Source of the DNA: Areca catechu
Taxonomy: Eukaryota > Streptophyta > Magnoliopsida > Arecales > Arecaceae
DNA: 64,000 nt
Direction: 5' to 3'
Assembly (NCBI GenBank): GCA_021397845.1
Contig: CM038052.1
Location: 41,090,449 to 41,154,448, forward strand
Shown here: positions 32,093 through 43,120 of the stretch, in pieces
How positions within the stretch are numbered: position 1 is the first letter of the stretch
How the letters are laid out: each line of letters begins with the position of its first letter
Notes under the pieces: model-generated
Told to the model about the DNA's origin: nothing
Seen by the model: only the letters and a program-made list of their open reading frames with translations
Databases searched by the model: none
Position numbers and translations under genes: made by a program

Positions 32093-33748
32093 TCAGGACC
32101 CCCTGCCCCCCGGGCTTTTGGGCGTACACACAGCTCCCCAGGAAATCATGCCCACCGGCTTCTCGGCAGGACGATTGTTGATGGCTGAAGCTGGTTGAAG
32201 AGCGACGAGCACCTGGGATTCCACCTGTGGTCTGCCCCCCACAAACCTTTTGCGGTAGCCCTTCTTGATGAGTTCTTCAATTTCCCATTTGAGGTTGCTG
32301 CATTCCTCGGTGTTGTGGCCATGGTCATGGTGAAAGCGACAGTACTTCGATTTATCATGGCCAGTGGAGGACTTCATCGGAAGTGGGCGCCTCAAGTAGT
32401 CCTCGCCTTTGATCTCCATGAGGATTTTTGTCCTTGGGGCAAGGAAAGGGATGAAATTCTCCTCAAGAACGGGAGCCCCTCTCGGTCTTGGCCGGTCCCT
32501 TCGAGAGTTTGGGACTTGGGGTTCTGGCTTCCAGGTCCCGAGCATCTCGGTGGGGGTTGGCCTCTTCAGTGGCTTCCCGTCGAGCTCCCGCCTTGTACGG
32601 TTCGCCTCCTCGACACGGATGTACTTTTGGGCTCGGAGGAGCTCGGAGTAAGTCTTGGGGGGCTTCTTGTCGAGCGAGTAGGTCAGGCAGGAAGTCCTGA
32701 GCCCTCGCTTCAGCACCAGCATGGCAACTGGCTCATCAAGGTTATAAATCTCCAGTGCGGTAGCCTTGAAGCGGGCCATGTAGTCCCGCAAGGGCTCGCG
32801 ATCTTGCTGCCGGATGGAGAAGCGGCCGTCTGCCTCTCGTGGCAACTTCCTGCAGGCATCGAAGTTGGCCAAGAATTTCTGCCTTAACTAGGCAAAAGAG
32901 TTGATGCTCTCCGACTCCAAGCGGATGAACCACACCTGGGCTACTTTCCGGAGGGTGGCAGGAAAGGAGATGCAGAGAAGAGCGTCGGTGGCCCCCTGGA
33001 CCCTCATGAGGGTCCGATAGCTTTCCAGATGGTCCAGGGGGTCGGTGGTCCCATCGTAAGGATCCACCTGCAGCATCCGGAATCGTTGTGGGATCGGCTC
33101 CGCCTGGATTTCTTTGGAGAATGGGGGACAGGCATCGTAGCCCACTGGCTCGCTAGCTGAGCCTTGCATGTTGGCAAATAGGCAAGAGAACTCTGCTAGC
33201 TTGCACTCATGTTCCTCCAGGCGCATCTCCGCTGTGCGTCTAATGGCTTCGTTAGTAGACTCCTTCGCTGAAGGAGACGAAGAACGTGACATGGGTGCAC
33301 GCTTTCCGTGATGGGGGGTCCTGCTCTTTCTGTCTCAGTGGGGTATGGGCACCGCCCACCCGAGGTTTGGTGAGTGGCTCTCCCTGTCAGGAGACCCGGC
33401 TCGTTGCCTTTTCGTGGGAGTTTGATGACTATCCCGGTTGTCGGTGACGGCCCATGGCTACGAAGGCATTCCTTGGAAGGAACGCAGGCTATCACGAGGG
33501 GTTGCGGCATGGACCACTGGAGTCCCTGGCTGCTAGTGAGTAGCCAAGGACCGATGCTGATACTGAAGCTGGCGCACTTCGGTAGCGAGGACCTGCATTT
33601 GCTGAGTGAGTGCGGCCAGCTGAGACTCCGCTGGAGGTGGTTGAACTGTTGGAGTGGGTAGCCCCGTCTCGAGATTATATGGGTTCCCTCGGGAAAGGAA
33701 GCCCCCTACACGGCTAGTAGAGGCCTCTCGTGCTCGTGTCATCACCAT
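32093..33748 (-). pseudogene. Gag of B (Tat-type, several stops)
   Basis: Minus strand from ATG 33748 (MVMTRAREAS). A QLAALTQQMQVLATEVRQLQ coiled-coil segment is followed by a stop at about 33533 and further stops to 33300. From 33292 the frame reads through the capsid domain (VDPYDGTTDPLDHLESYR, then AQVWFIRLESESINSFA) with one TAG at 32888, and on to EPLRDYMARFKATALEI and a knuckle KYCRFHHDHGHNTEEC (about 32345-32298). This is the retrotrans_gag family (PF03732) in its Tat form. The capsid and nucleocapsid parts are the best preserved of B. Confidence 0.85.
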
Positions 33749-33795
33749 CCTTCCATGGAGCGTCAATCTGCAAAGAGATGGAGGGCTTGTTCGCC

Positions 33796-33813
33796 CCCCT
33801 ACTTGGCGTGCCA
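33796..33813 (-). other. Primer binding site of B
   Basis: The minus strand reads TGGCACGCCAAGTAGGGG, three bases after the LTR end. G has the related TGGCATGCCAGGAAGAGG. The tRNA could be Arg, as I recall for rice RIRE2-type elements, but I cannot verify this. Confidence 0.75.
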
Positions 33814-34709
33814 ATATGTTGCCGCCAAGATCACCATGGCCCGTAGCTGCTGTCAGTGCCGAAGCGCGCTCCCTTCGCTGCCAGCGGTCCTCTAGTCCTG
33901 GGCCTGCAAAATAGGGGTTAGTGATCCAGGCCGGGGTTTTCGATGGGGGCACTCCGATGGTCAAGTCAGTGACGATCCAGGAGAATAGATCCTCCCGATC
34001 GAGCCCCTCTTGATGGACTCTACACGAGGAAGAGTGTATTGTGTAAGAGTGGGATGCAAGTATGTCGGGGGAAGTGTGGCCTGGTTAGAGGGAGTCTCTG
34101 TGTGGCCCTTCCACCCGACCTTGCTTGAGGAAACTAGTGGTGCAGTGCTCCTCTTCTTGGTGGAGCTTGCACTTGTGTTTCAGTGGTATGGCTTGTGCCT
34201 TGCTTATGCTGTTGTTTGTTTCAGTGGAGAACCGTTGCTTGAGGGCGTTACCTCCAAGTTTTTTTGTGAACTAGGTTACCATTGGGCATCCATCTCAAGA
34301 TCTCCACCAGGCTGTCAGGTGCGTGCGGTGGTGTCCCGAGGAGCCTTTCCCGATTCGTGATAAGGGGAGCTATCATGTGCTCTGACACTCCTCTTGGTCG
34401 TCTCATTCCGGGAAACCTGGCAGTACCTCGATCAGTGGGCCACCACCCCTAGGATTTGAATCTCCTAGTTGGCTTCCTCTCTTGGGTGGTCCAAGTGGTT
34501 GGTGAGGAGCGTGGCATCTCAATTAGTGTGCTTTTCCTCTTTCTAGTATAACCGACGGCTGCAGGCGGTCAGTACAATCTGGCAGGTGCTCCAGTGTAGT
34601 CCTTGGTCGGCTCGCCGGTGTCCTGGGATGGTGGTGCCAATGTCTGAGCTGGGGCTGAGCTGGAATGGCAGGGCTCGCTCTGACCTAGATGCCCCGAGCT
34701 TGCAGGGTC

Positions 34710-35239
34710 GTCTCGATGGAGGGCAGAGTGCAGGCCCGGTCTAGAGGGCTCATGCTCGGAGAGGCTCCACGTGGTGGGGGAGTGCTGAGCTCGACTCCGA
34801 CCACAGGGCTCAACCTTCGAGGGTCTCGCTCTGGAGGGCAGAATGCGGGCCCGGTCAAGAGGGCTCGCACTTAGAGAGGCTCCACGTGGCGGAGGAGTGC
34901 TGAGCTCGACTCCGACCACAGGGCTCAACCTCCGAGGGTCTCGCTCTGGAGGGCAGAGTGCGGGCCCGGTCTAGAGGGCTCACGCTCGAAGAGGCTCCAC
35001 GTGGTTGAGGAGTGCTGAGCTCGACTCCGACCACAAGGCTTAACCTCCGAGGGTCTTGCTCTGGAGGGCAGAGTGCGGGCCCGGTCCAGAGGGCTCGCGC
35101 TCGGAGAGGCTCCACGTGGCGGAGGAGTGCTGAGCTCGACTCCAACCACAGGGCTCAACCTCCGAGGGTCTTGCTCTAGAGGGCAGAGTGAGGGCCCGGT
35201 CCAGAGGGCTCACGCTCGGAGATGCTCCACGTGGTGGAG
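34710..35239. repeat. 115-bp minisatellite in B 5' LTR, left section
   Basis: gctcca at 34764, 34879, 34994, 35109 and 35224, step exactly 115 bp. A sixth copy lies after C (42481). Confidence 0.92.
35235..35239. repeat. Target site duplication of C, left copy
   Basis: tggag against cggag at 42377-42381: four of five match, one transition. Confidence 0.75.
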
Positions 35240-35270
35240 TGATGCAGAACGAAAGCTCTGCTACCAAAAA
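35240..35270 (-). repeat. Relic primer site inside the C 3' LTR end
   Basis: Reads tgatgcagaacgaaagctct and then gctacc: one 31-bp unit of the primer-site array (gctctgctacca for gctctgatacca), followed by a second LTR end tgatgcagagcgg. It shows that one primer-site unit has become part of the LTR. Confidence 0.8.
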
Positions 35271-37031
35271 TGATGCAGAGCGGATAAGATGAAGCGATGC
35301 GAAAGTAAATTAAGACTAATTTTATATATATATATATTTTTAGAAGTTGGCTTTGACTCAAAGGAAAGTTAAACTAAATTGAAAGAAACTATATAATAAT
35401 TGAAAGCACAATTCAAATAAACTAGATTATCAGAGTAGTTCAGAAGTAAAGGATCGCTGGGGGTTGAGAAACTCCCAGACCTAGGGTTTCGCTCTGAACT
35501 TTGAACAGGACTGAACTAAAGAGAAGGGAATGGTTATGTACCAGGCAGTGATCTTCACAGAGTTTGGTGGAAGGACTCTCTCGAGCAGATTGTTGGATCC
35601 TCAGATTCGGATATCTTCGCAATGGATCCTCCAATACTGGTCCTTTGGCAGAGTTGGCTTCTCTTGAACTCAAGATCTAGGAAAGAAGAAGAACAAGTTA
35701 AGGAACCAGATACTCAAAGAAAGGATTTACCAGATAAGAAGAACTTGAAAATTGATGTTGCTGAAATCCTGATTCTCCTGGATGCTGATCTAACTTCCTC
35801 TGGGATTTGCTCTGTATTCAAAGTAACCGATCTGGACCTGGATGCTGGTGGTCAGCCTCTACTTGGAAGAGAGGGGCCGTGAGATGATGAGGTAGATTAG
35901 GGTTTGGATGATTGGTGGAATGAAGAAGATGATGGGCGGCTAGGGTTTGTAATTGAAGTGGCTAACCTAGGGTTTTGGTAGGATTTTGGGGTTGGAGATC
36001 TCACACCTCCTCAAGGTTCCTAGGGAACCCAGATTTACTCCCTCACGGAGGTCAACACCTAAATACAAGTGCGGAAGAGAGAAACATGAAGTTGCTCGCA
36101 TAGAAATTGATTTCATTCATCATTAAATTCAAGAGTTACATAGAGTTGAATATATAGACATAACAAAGAAATAAAATTTTATACATTTTCCATGTGGGAC
36201 TAATAGGACTAACCCACACTTTAGGCAACAAATTCTCTTCCCAAGACTCCTTCCATGAGTGGGCAGCCCAAAAACTCCAAGAAAACTTGAAAATCAGCTC
36301 CAAATGGTAGGTTATGGGGGTGTCTCCTAGTATCTCTCCATGAATCAAGGATTTTTCCTTCATGGTTTGGCTCATTTGGACACCTCCTAGTCTTGCTCCA
36401 CAAGTTTAGGCTTCTTCCTTTCATGGCTTTGGCACTTTTGGAAACTTTTGGAAACCTCCTTGAATTCCTCCCCAAGACATGCTCTCTTCCCTTTTATAAC
36501 TTGAATTTTTATGGAACATTGTGGGGCACCTCCTTGATCCTCTCTTCAAGAAAAATTCTTGCCATCCTGGCTTGGGTTTATCTAGAAAGAAATTGGCTCC
36601 TCCTTGGATTGAGGTATCTTGATGGATTTCTCTCCCAAGTGGTGCAAGAAAAAAAGGAACTTACTTCTTGTGGTGTAGGGACCAAAGACACTGGATGGAG
36701 ATGTGGCGCCTCCTGGACTCTGGCGTGTGGCTGGGAGTGTGGCGTCCACTTGCTTGGGCCTGGGAGAAAAAATGTGGCACCCTGGACCTTGACTTGACTG
36801 AAAAAAAAGTGGCACCAACCTGGAGAAGACCTAGACCACTACTAGGACTTGTACTGAGTCAACATGACTCAACAAAATTTAAATTGCAGGGAAATACAGA
36901 CTCAAGACTAAAATTGAGTTGACCAAGTCAACCCTTATTACAAAACCAAAAAATCCTAATTCTTCGGGCAAGATCAATCAGAGATCCAGATGGAGCCCTG
37001 AAGTCATCTTCTGAGTCTGATGCCCGCACCA
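35240..37031 (-). repeat. Element C 3' LTR (1792 bp)
   Basis: Minus strand starts TGGTGCGGGCATCAGACTC at 37031. Matches 40602-42376 closely. At its far end it has one extra 31-bp unit that is absent from the core of the other LTR (see 35240-35270). A TA microsatellite at 35322-35336 sits where the other LTR has an ATT array. Confidence 0.92.
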
Positions 37032-37627
37032 ATTCTCCTGGGATGGGAGGAACTCGACCTTGTCGAGTATGGATCAAGCTGGCTCTGGTATCTCTCCAAG
37101 AGGTCTGGGTCCAATTCTTGTAATTTTTCTCGGGAGATCCAAGAGTCATCAGAATCTGGCCTTCCTTGCCAGCGGACCAGGTATCTTTGGTGTCCTCGAT
37201 TACGAGTAGAGATAACCTGATCATCCAGGATCTTTTCAATCTGCTCTTTCCTCATAGGCCAGTTTGTTGGTGGACACACAGGGTTGGGTTCACTCTCAAG
37301 AGCAAGATTAGGCTCAAAAGGCTCACTGGGAATCACAGCTGGCTCTCTATACTCTACTAGGTCTGTAATGTTGAAAGTGGAGCTAATGCCAAGTTCTGAA
37401 GGCAACTCGAGCACATAGGCATTGGACCCTACTCTCTTTACCACTCTAAATGGTCCAGCTCCTCTAGCGTGTAACTTTCTAACGGTTCCAGGAGGAAACC
37501 GTTCAGGCCTTAACCTAATCATTATATAGTCTCCCTCAATAAAAGTTTTGACTCGCCTTTGAGAATCAGACAACTTCTTATAAGTTTCATTACTTAAATT
37601 TATTTTGGCATGAATTTCTTTATGCAA
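37004..37627 (-). pseudogene. Integrase C-terminus and chromodomain of C (207 codons open)
   Basis: An open stretch with KINLSNETYKKLSDSQRR, RLRPERFPPGTVRKLHARGA, VGSNAYVLELPSELGISS, then the chromodomain IEKILDDQVISTRNRGHQRY, LVRWQGRPDSDDSWISRE and LDPDLLERY. The aromatic/charged core of a chromodomain is complete. The frame runs 28 bp into the 3' LTR, as happens in some chromoviruses. There is no ATG at its start (it begins with an in-frame TTG after a stop), so it is a fragment of the former pol. Integrase sequence continues upstream to 37925 with stops. Confidence 0.8.
37032..37055 (-). other. Polypurine tract region of C
   Basis: The minus strand ends CCCAGGAGAAT before TGGTGCGGGC. Same position as in A, D and E. 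Confidence 0.65.
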
Positions 37628-37925
37628 GTCCTTTACATGCTATGCAAGTGCATCAAGAGACTTGTGTGTGTGGACTAATAGTGAAATCAGATCAAGTGGT
37701 GTGTGAGGCTTGTATCCATGAACAATTTCAAAGGGACTCTAGCCTATAGACCTATTGATCGAAACATTATATGCAAAATTAGCCCTGGGTAAATACAGAT
37801 CCCAATTCCTGGTATTATCACTCAACCAAAATCTGAGACAATGTCCTAAACTCGACTAACGATGCATTCCTAAAGAATGGACTTTATTCAAAGGAACCCT
37901 AGGTCTAAGCCTAACAAACCACGGC
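37628..37925 (-). pseudogene. Middle part of integrase of C (frameshifted)
   Basis: Minus strand: SSLGHCLRFWLSDNTRNWDL, then LPRANFAYNVSINRSIG and SPFEIVHGYKP with stops. It aligns with D integrase just after its catalytic Glu (SLGNLLRCLVG, then LPRAEFAYNSSVNRTTG). So the integrase of C is continuous from the end of ORF1 to the chromodomain, only out of frame. Confidence 0.75.
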
Positions 37926-37928
37926 TCT

Positions 37929-39602
37929 CTAGGTTTGACCTTGGGTCGGAGGATGGCATGCAGAGCATGAAAATTTATCATGGGTGCCTAGTAGGTGCCA
38001 TAAGGTCTTCCAGAAGTAGGTGGCAAACCTAATAGATTCTGACACGTGGTTCACTCTAAAGACTTTGACAAAGTATACTTGGATGGTGTAAGAAGCATTG
38101 GAAGTCCTAGAGAAAGGGAGGAAATATGAGGTAGAGTCTCGAATTACCTGCTGGCTAAAGGTGGTGACCTGAAGGTTTGAATGGTGATCTATGAATGTCA
38201 ACTGGTCATCCTTACGAAAGGAAAAGTTTGCTACTCCCAGGAATGGATCAAGAGATGGTTCGGGGAGTAGCCTAGGACATGTGATTGCAACAGTTAAGGT
38301 TTGTTCTCTAAGCAAATAATGATCCACTTTCTCAAGAAATGGATTAGAGAATGATTCATGGAAGGGCCTATGGATGATGACCTCAAGACTTGAAATTTGA
38401 CCTATGGGTGCGGAAAGGTATACTCTATAGAAGGGTAGGTCAGTCATGCGAAGGAAAGGGTCTGGGACCATAAGGAGGACTTCTACAGGACTGGGTGAAT
38501 CAATCCGCTCAAGACAAGGATGTTCAACTGAGATTACGGGAGAGACCTTAGTGGCTGGGCATGGGACAAGGTCCAATTGTAAGAGGCTTGATTCAGTCAT
38601 CCTAAGGAGAGGATCTACCATAGGGTGGGCAAACTTAAACAGTTCAGTGCAAAGATCTTCAATTGGTACTTGGGGAATGACTGTCATTAGAGGGTATGAA
38701 CTGATAGCTCGGGCTAACACTATGAGTTCTTCCTGGGGGTATTTGACTAAAGGAACCTGATTCTCACAAATCTCTTGAATTTCTGAACTAGGTCCTACCA
38801 CTTGGTTGCTCTCCAAGGTCTCCTCAGGTAAGGAACCAATAGTATCGATGTCATATTCTTCAAGTTCTTCCCCCTCATATCCATCAACTAGACTCAAGCC
38901 AGCATCATAAACTTCCTCGATGCCATCTTCAATGGGTTTCGGGTCAGTGGTAATCGGGTCAACTGATTCTGGGCTTATCATACCTAACCTTTCTTCCTCA
39001 TTGGTAGGCTTGGGTTCTCCCTCATTAATGTCATCCTTAGGATTCTTACCACTTAGCTGTGCACAAGCCAGTCCTATGCATGGGCACTGACTAGATTTAT
39101 GGCCTCTTTCTCCACAAAACCAACATTCTTGCGATATAGGAACCTGGGTCACACTAGGTTTTAAGCTAGTAGAGACCTTACTTGGGCATGGGTGTGGATC
39201 TAAATGGTTTGATCTAGAAGACTTGGGTTGTTGAGTGACTGGTCTAGAATATTGTAAGGACCTCTCATAGACACGATCCACACTATAGATATCATGGTTA
39301 GGCTTCCTAGGGTTATGCTCGGGATCACGGTATAAGGTCCTCCTAGGCTCCTGGTGCGGGTGAGGTTGAGGCACATTAAAATTTGGGTCAAGAGTCCAAT
39401 TCTGATGTCTAGGTTTCCCAAGTACTTGGACTCGATCCCTAAGCTAGGTAAGATCCTCATGGACTTGTTCCTTAAACTGGGCAACAGTAGCAGTCATATC
39501 CTGACTCAATTTGTTCATACTTTTGGTTTGATTTCTAACCATGGTCTCTAAATCAGGTTGGATTTGACCAGGTTGGGAGGGTACTCCATTCCGGGTGGAC
39601 AT
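37929..39602 (-). pseudogene. ORF1 of element C: Gag/integrase fusion with zinc knuckle, one stop
   Basis: One frame of 557 codons from ATG 39602 (MSTRNG), broken only by TAG at 39444-39446, where CAG is expected. N-terminal coiled-coil-like part (residues 15-55), an RRTLYRDPEHNP stretch, a CCHC knuckle CWFCGERGHKSSQC (residues about 157-170), acidic linker VYDAGLSLVDGYEGEE (about 228-243), and a long unknown region containing IPQVPIEDL. Residues about 500-552 (TSYFLPFSRTSNAS, RFATYFWKTLWHLLG, KFSCSACHPPTQGQ) are an integrase core piece with the catalytic residues lost. There is no capsid domain. The knuckle distinguishes it from A and E. Confidence 0.8.
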
Positions 39603-40493
39603 GATGATGTTAGCAAGCACATAGAATGTGACTAGACTAAAGCGACTACTAGCTTACTAGACCTAGAGTCCAAACTAGATGCCCAATCAGAGTGGCAAGC
39701 TAGCCTGTAGTAACTCGGGACTCAGCCAAGCAGGTGTAAGGGGAGTGTTAGGTCCCTAATTGCCAATCCTAGACACCAATCAGTGATTGGCCAGGTAGGC
39801 GGACCAGCACACAAGTCCTTCGGGGCGTAGTCCCTAAATCACCGTTCTAGACACTGAGTACAAAGCACACACAGAGTAACCAGACAAACTGACTAAACCC
39901 TAGGCTGGACCTGACCTGTTGGTGTTCCTAGCCCACTAGGACAAATTAAGTCTAATAAATTTTTAAATTAGGCTTAGGATCGAATGAATGGGTGGTGGTT
40001 TTGGACTAAGGAGAGGTTATCAACTCCTCCCCTTATCTTAGATGCTCAATTGCCCTTAAGATGAATTAGGAGATGATAAAAAAAAAAAAAATTGAATTGC
40101 AGAAACACAGAAACAACATTGCTGTAATTTAACTCTCAGAAATTTCATAGAAACCAATAAATTACAGTAAAATTATGTAAAATAGTTTCAATTATACTGG
40201 TTCCATCAAAATAAAAATCACGTAATTTGGAGTTACCTGCAATGAGAAACAATTCTTGAAACAGGGTAGTCAAGACTGAAAATAGAATGCTTCCCCCGTT
40301 TATAATTCCTGCTACGAAGTTGTAACCCAGTGGATCCCATACATGCCCTAGGAACACCCCATGGAATGGGAAGAGGAGGCTTGCACCTCGCTTCGTTCCT
40401 AGGACCGGACGTCCTGGGGAGTCTACTTCGAGCAGACAAAGTAAAAAAGAGAGACATTCAAAACATGCAAGCAAGTCAGAAATCCTAGACAGG
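39603..40493 (-). other. Leader of element C
   Basis: The segment 39640-40010 matches the leaders of A and D, including the hairpin block at 39749-39799. The rest (40010-40490) is AT-rich near 40080 and otherwise unlike A and D. No gene. Confidence 0.65.
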
Positions 40494-40601
40494 GCTCTGA
40501 TACCAAAAATGATGCAGAACGAGAGCTCTGATACCAAAATGATGCAGAACAAAAGCTCTGATACCAAAAATGATGCAGAACAAAAGCTCTGATACCAAAA
40601 A
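40494..40601 (-). repeat. Four-fold primer binding site array of C
   Basis: The minus strand holds TGGTATCAGAGC four times, at 40494-40505, 40525-40536, 40555-40566 and 40586-40597 (steps 31, 30, 31). Between copies lies the last part of the LTR (GTTCTGCATCATTT). Each unit is therefore a copy of the LTR-end/primer-site junction. Confidence 0.95.
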
Positions 40602-42376
40602 TGATGCAGAACAGATATGTGGAATGCGGAAGCAAATTAAAATTAATGTATATTATTATTATTATTATTATTTTTTATATATTTTTGGAAGTCTGCTTTG
40701 ACTCAAATGAAAGTTAAACTAAATTGAAAGAAACTATATAATAATTGAAAGCACAATTCAAAGAAACTAGATTATCAGAGTAGTTCAGAAGTAAAGGATC
40801 GCTGGGGGTTGAGAAACTCCCAGACCTAGGGTTTCGCTCTGAACTTTCAACAGGACAGAAATAAAGAGAAGGGAAGGGTTATGTACCAGGCAGTGATCTT
40901 CACAGAGTTTGGTGGAAGGACTCTCTCGAGCAGATTGTTGGATCCTCGGATTCGGATATCTTCGCAATGGATCCTCTAATACTGGTCCTTTGGCAGAGTT
41001 GGCTTCTCCTGAACTCAGGATCTGGGAAAGAAGAAGAACAAGTTAAGGAACCAGATACTCAAAGAAAGGATTTACCAGATAAGAAGAACTTGAAAAATTG
41101 ATGTTGCTGAAATCATAATTCTCCTGGATGCTGATCTGACTTCCTCTGGGATTTGCTCTGTATTCGAAGTAGCCGATCTGGACCTGGATGCTGGTGGTCG
41201 GCCTCTACTTGGAAGAGAGGGGCCATGAGATGATGAGGTAGATTAGGGTTTGGATGATTGGTGGAATGAAGAAGATGATGGCGGCTAGGGTTTGGAATTG
41301 AAGTGGCTAACCTAGGGTTTTGGTAGGATTTTGGGATTGGAGATCTCACACCTCCTCAAGGTTCCTAGGGAACCCGGATTTACTCCCTCACAGAGCTCAA
41401 CACCTGAATACAAGTGCAGAAGAGAGAAACACAAAGTTGCTCACACAAAAATTGATTTCATTCGTCATTAAATTCAAGAGTTACATAGAGTTGAATATAT
41501 AGACATAACAAAGAAATACAATTTTATACATTTTCCATGTGGGACTAATAGGACTAACCCACACTTTAGGCATCAAATTCTCTTCCCAAGACTCCTTTCA
41601 TGAGTGGGCAGCCCAAAAACTCCAAGAAAACTTGAAAATCAGCTCCAAATGGCAGGTTATGGGGGTGTCTCCTAGTATCTCTCCATGAATCAAGGATTTT
41701 CCCTTCATGGTTTGGCTCATTTGGACACCTCCTAGTCTTGCTCCACAAGTTTAGGCTTCTTCCTTTCATGGATTTGGCACTTTTGGAAACTTTTGGGAAC
41801 CTCCTTGAATTCCTCCCCAAGACATGCTCTCTTCCCTTTTATAACTTGAATTTTTATGGAACATTGTGGGGCACCTCCTTGATCCTCTCTTCAAGAAAAA
41901 TTCTTGCCATCCTGGCTTGGGTTTATCTGGAAAGAAATTGGCTCCTCCTTGGATTGAGGTATCTTGATGGATTTCTCTCCCAAGTGGTGCAAGAAAAAAA
42001 GGAACTTACTTCTTGTGGTGTAGGGACCAAAGACACTGGATGGAGATGTGGCACCTCCTGGACTCTAGCGTGTGGCTGGGAGTGTGGCGCCCACTTGCTT
42101 AGGCTTGGGAGAAAAAATGTGGCACCCTGGACCTTGACTTGACTGAAAAAAAAGTGGCACCAACCTGGAGAAGACCTAGACCACTACTAGGACTTGTACT
42201 GAGTCAACATGACTCAACAAAATTTAAATTGCAGGGAAATACAGACTCAAGACTAAAATTGAGTTGATCAAGTCAACCCTTATTACAAAACCAGAAAACC
42301 CTAATTCTTCGGGCAAGGTCAATCAGAGATCCAGATGGAGCCCTGAAGTCATCTTCTGAGTCTGGTGCCCGCACCA
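40602..42376 (-). repeat. Element C 5' LTR (1775 bp)
   Basis: Minus strand from TGGTGCGGGCACCAGACTC (42376) to GTTCTGCATCA (40602). An (ATT)n microsatellite lies at 40651-40673. Confidence 0.92.
41495..41502 (-). promoter_or_regulatory. TATA box in C 5' LTR
   Basis: The minus strand reads GTCTATATATTCAACTC, also present in the 3' LTR (36149-36156). Likely promoter of the genomic RNA. Confidence 0.5.
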
Positions 42377-42381
42377 CGGAG
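42377..42381. repeat. Target site duplication of C, right copy
   Basis: cggag, against tggag at 35235-35239. Confidence 0.75.
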
Positions 42382-42756
42382 GAGTGCTGAGCTCTATTCC
42401 GACCACAGGGCTCAACCTCCGAGGGTCTTGCTTTGGAGGGAAGAGTGCAGGCCCGGTCCAGCAGGCTCGTACTCAGAGAGGCTCCACGTGGTGGAGGAGT
42501 GTTAAGCTCGACTCCAATCATAGGACTCAACCTCCCAGGGTCTCGCTCTGGAGGGCAGAGTGTGGCTCCGGCCTAGGCGTTCCGAGCTTGCGGGTCTGAC
42601 CAGGCGGAGGATGTAGCTCGGCTCGCTGTCTCGAGGGAGCTCAGCTGAGCTCGGCAGAGGAGTCCGGGTAGGAGAATTGATGCGGTGTCTGACACGATGT
42701 CTTCCTTTGATGTGGCGCCTATCAGCTCCCGCCATGTCAACGATCCCACCATATCA
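42382..42756 (-). repeat. Element B 5' LTR, outer part
   Basis: Resumes in the 115-bp array (gctccac at 42481) and ends CCCACCATATCA, followed by the GGTCG duplication of B. Confidence 0.9.
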
Positions 42757-42761
42757 GGTCG
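42757..42761. repeat. Target site duplication of B, right copy
   Basis: ggtcg, identical to 23980-23984. Confidence 0.95.
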
Positions 42762-43104
42762 AACCAATGTTTGTGCTTTTAAGTACCATGGGAATAAGTT
42801 TGTTATCCACCCAGCTCCCCCTAGAGACCTAGTTAAGAGGGGTTCTAGTAGTCTTAAGGACAAGAAACCTGGAGTTAATCTAATTAAGGCTAGGGACTTA
42901 GAAAAAGAGATTGCTGAGGGTAACCCTATTTGGATCTTGACTACTAAAGAAATACATGAGCCGACCCAAAAGGAACACCCTAAAGAAATTGTTGAGGCTG
43001 TAAAAAAATTTGAGGATGTCTTCCCAGATGATTTACCTGATAAATTACCACCCCTTAGAGACATCCAACATGCAATAGACTGTCCCAGGAGCAACTTTAC
43101 CTAA
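42762..43104 (+). pseudogene. Protease-RT linker of D
   Basis: Directly continues the D protease frame after B (RTNVCAFKYHGNKFVIHP) and runs to EIVEAVKKFEDVFPDDLPD and LPPLRDIQHAID, the usual lead-in to chromoviral RT. A loss of about two bases near 43080 (GACTGTCCC where a Leu-Val-Pro is expected) shifts the frame before the RT start at 43121. Confidence 0.85.
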
Positions 43105-43120
43105 CCTTCCTCACTGTAGA

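Larger units (their letters stand above)
33817..35239 (-). repeat. Element B 5' LTR, part next to primer site
   Basis: Plus strand starts TGTTGCCGCCAAGATC. Matches 23985 onward. Cut at 35239 by C inside the fifth unit of the 115-bp array. Confidence 0.92.
35240..42376 (-). mobile_element. Element C: non-autonomous chromovirus derivative
   Basis: 7.1 kb inside the 5' LTR of B. On the minus strand: 5' LTR (40602-42376), a four-fold primer site array, leader, ORF1 with one stop, second half of integrase with intact chromodomain, polypurine tract, 3' LTR (35240-37031). The LTRs are about 96% identical or better where compared by eye, and it is nested deepest, so it is the last arrival of its stack. 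No capsid, protease, RT or RNase H. Confidence 0.92.
23985..42756 (-). mobile_element. Element B: pol-deleted Tat/Retand-type retrotransposon, carrying C
   Basis: Bounded by GGTCG duplications; 11.6 kb without C. On the minus strand: 5' LTR (33817-42756, split by C), primer site, Gag with a CRFH-type knuckle, a protease remnant joined directly to the integrase C-terminus, tandem arrays, an antisense gene on the plus strand, polypurine tract, 3' LTR. RT, RNase H and the integrase core are absent, so B needed proteins from elsewhere to move. Gag type, dual-strand gene layout and 3' tandem repeats are hallmarks of the Tat lineage. Confidence 0.93.

Noticed and set aside
32195..32887. 230-codon plus-strand ORF
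   Set aside because: Mirror of the conserved Gag of B on the other strand; no domain of its own.
40494..40601. tRNA-derived SINE or tRNA gene at the Met-tRNA-like strings
   Set aside because: Only the 12-base primer site repeats; no tRNA body or internal promoter boxes.
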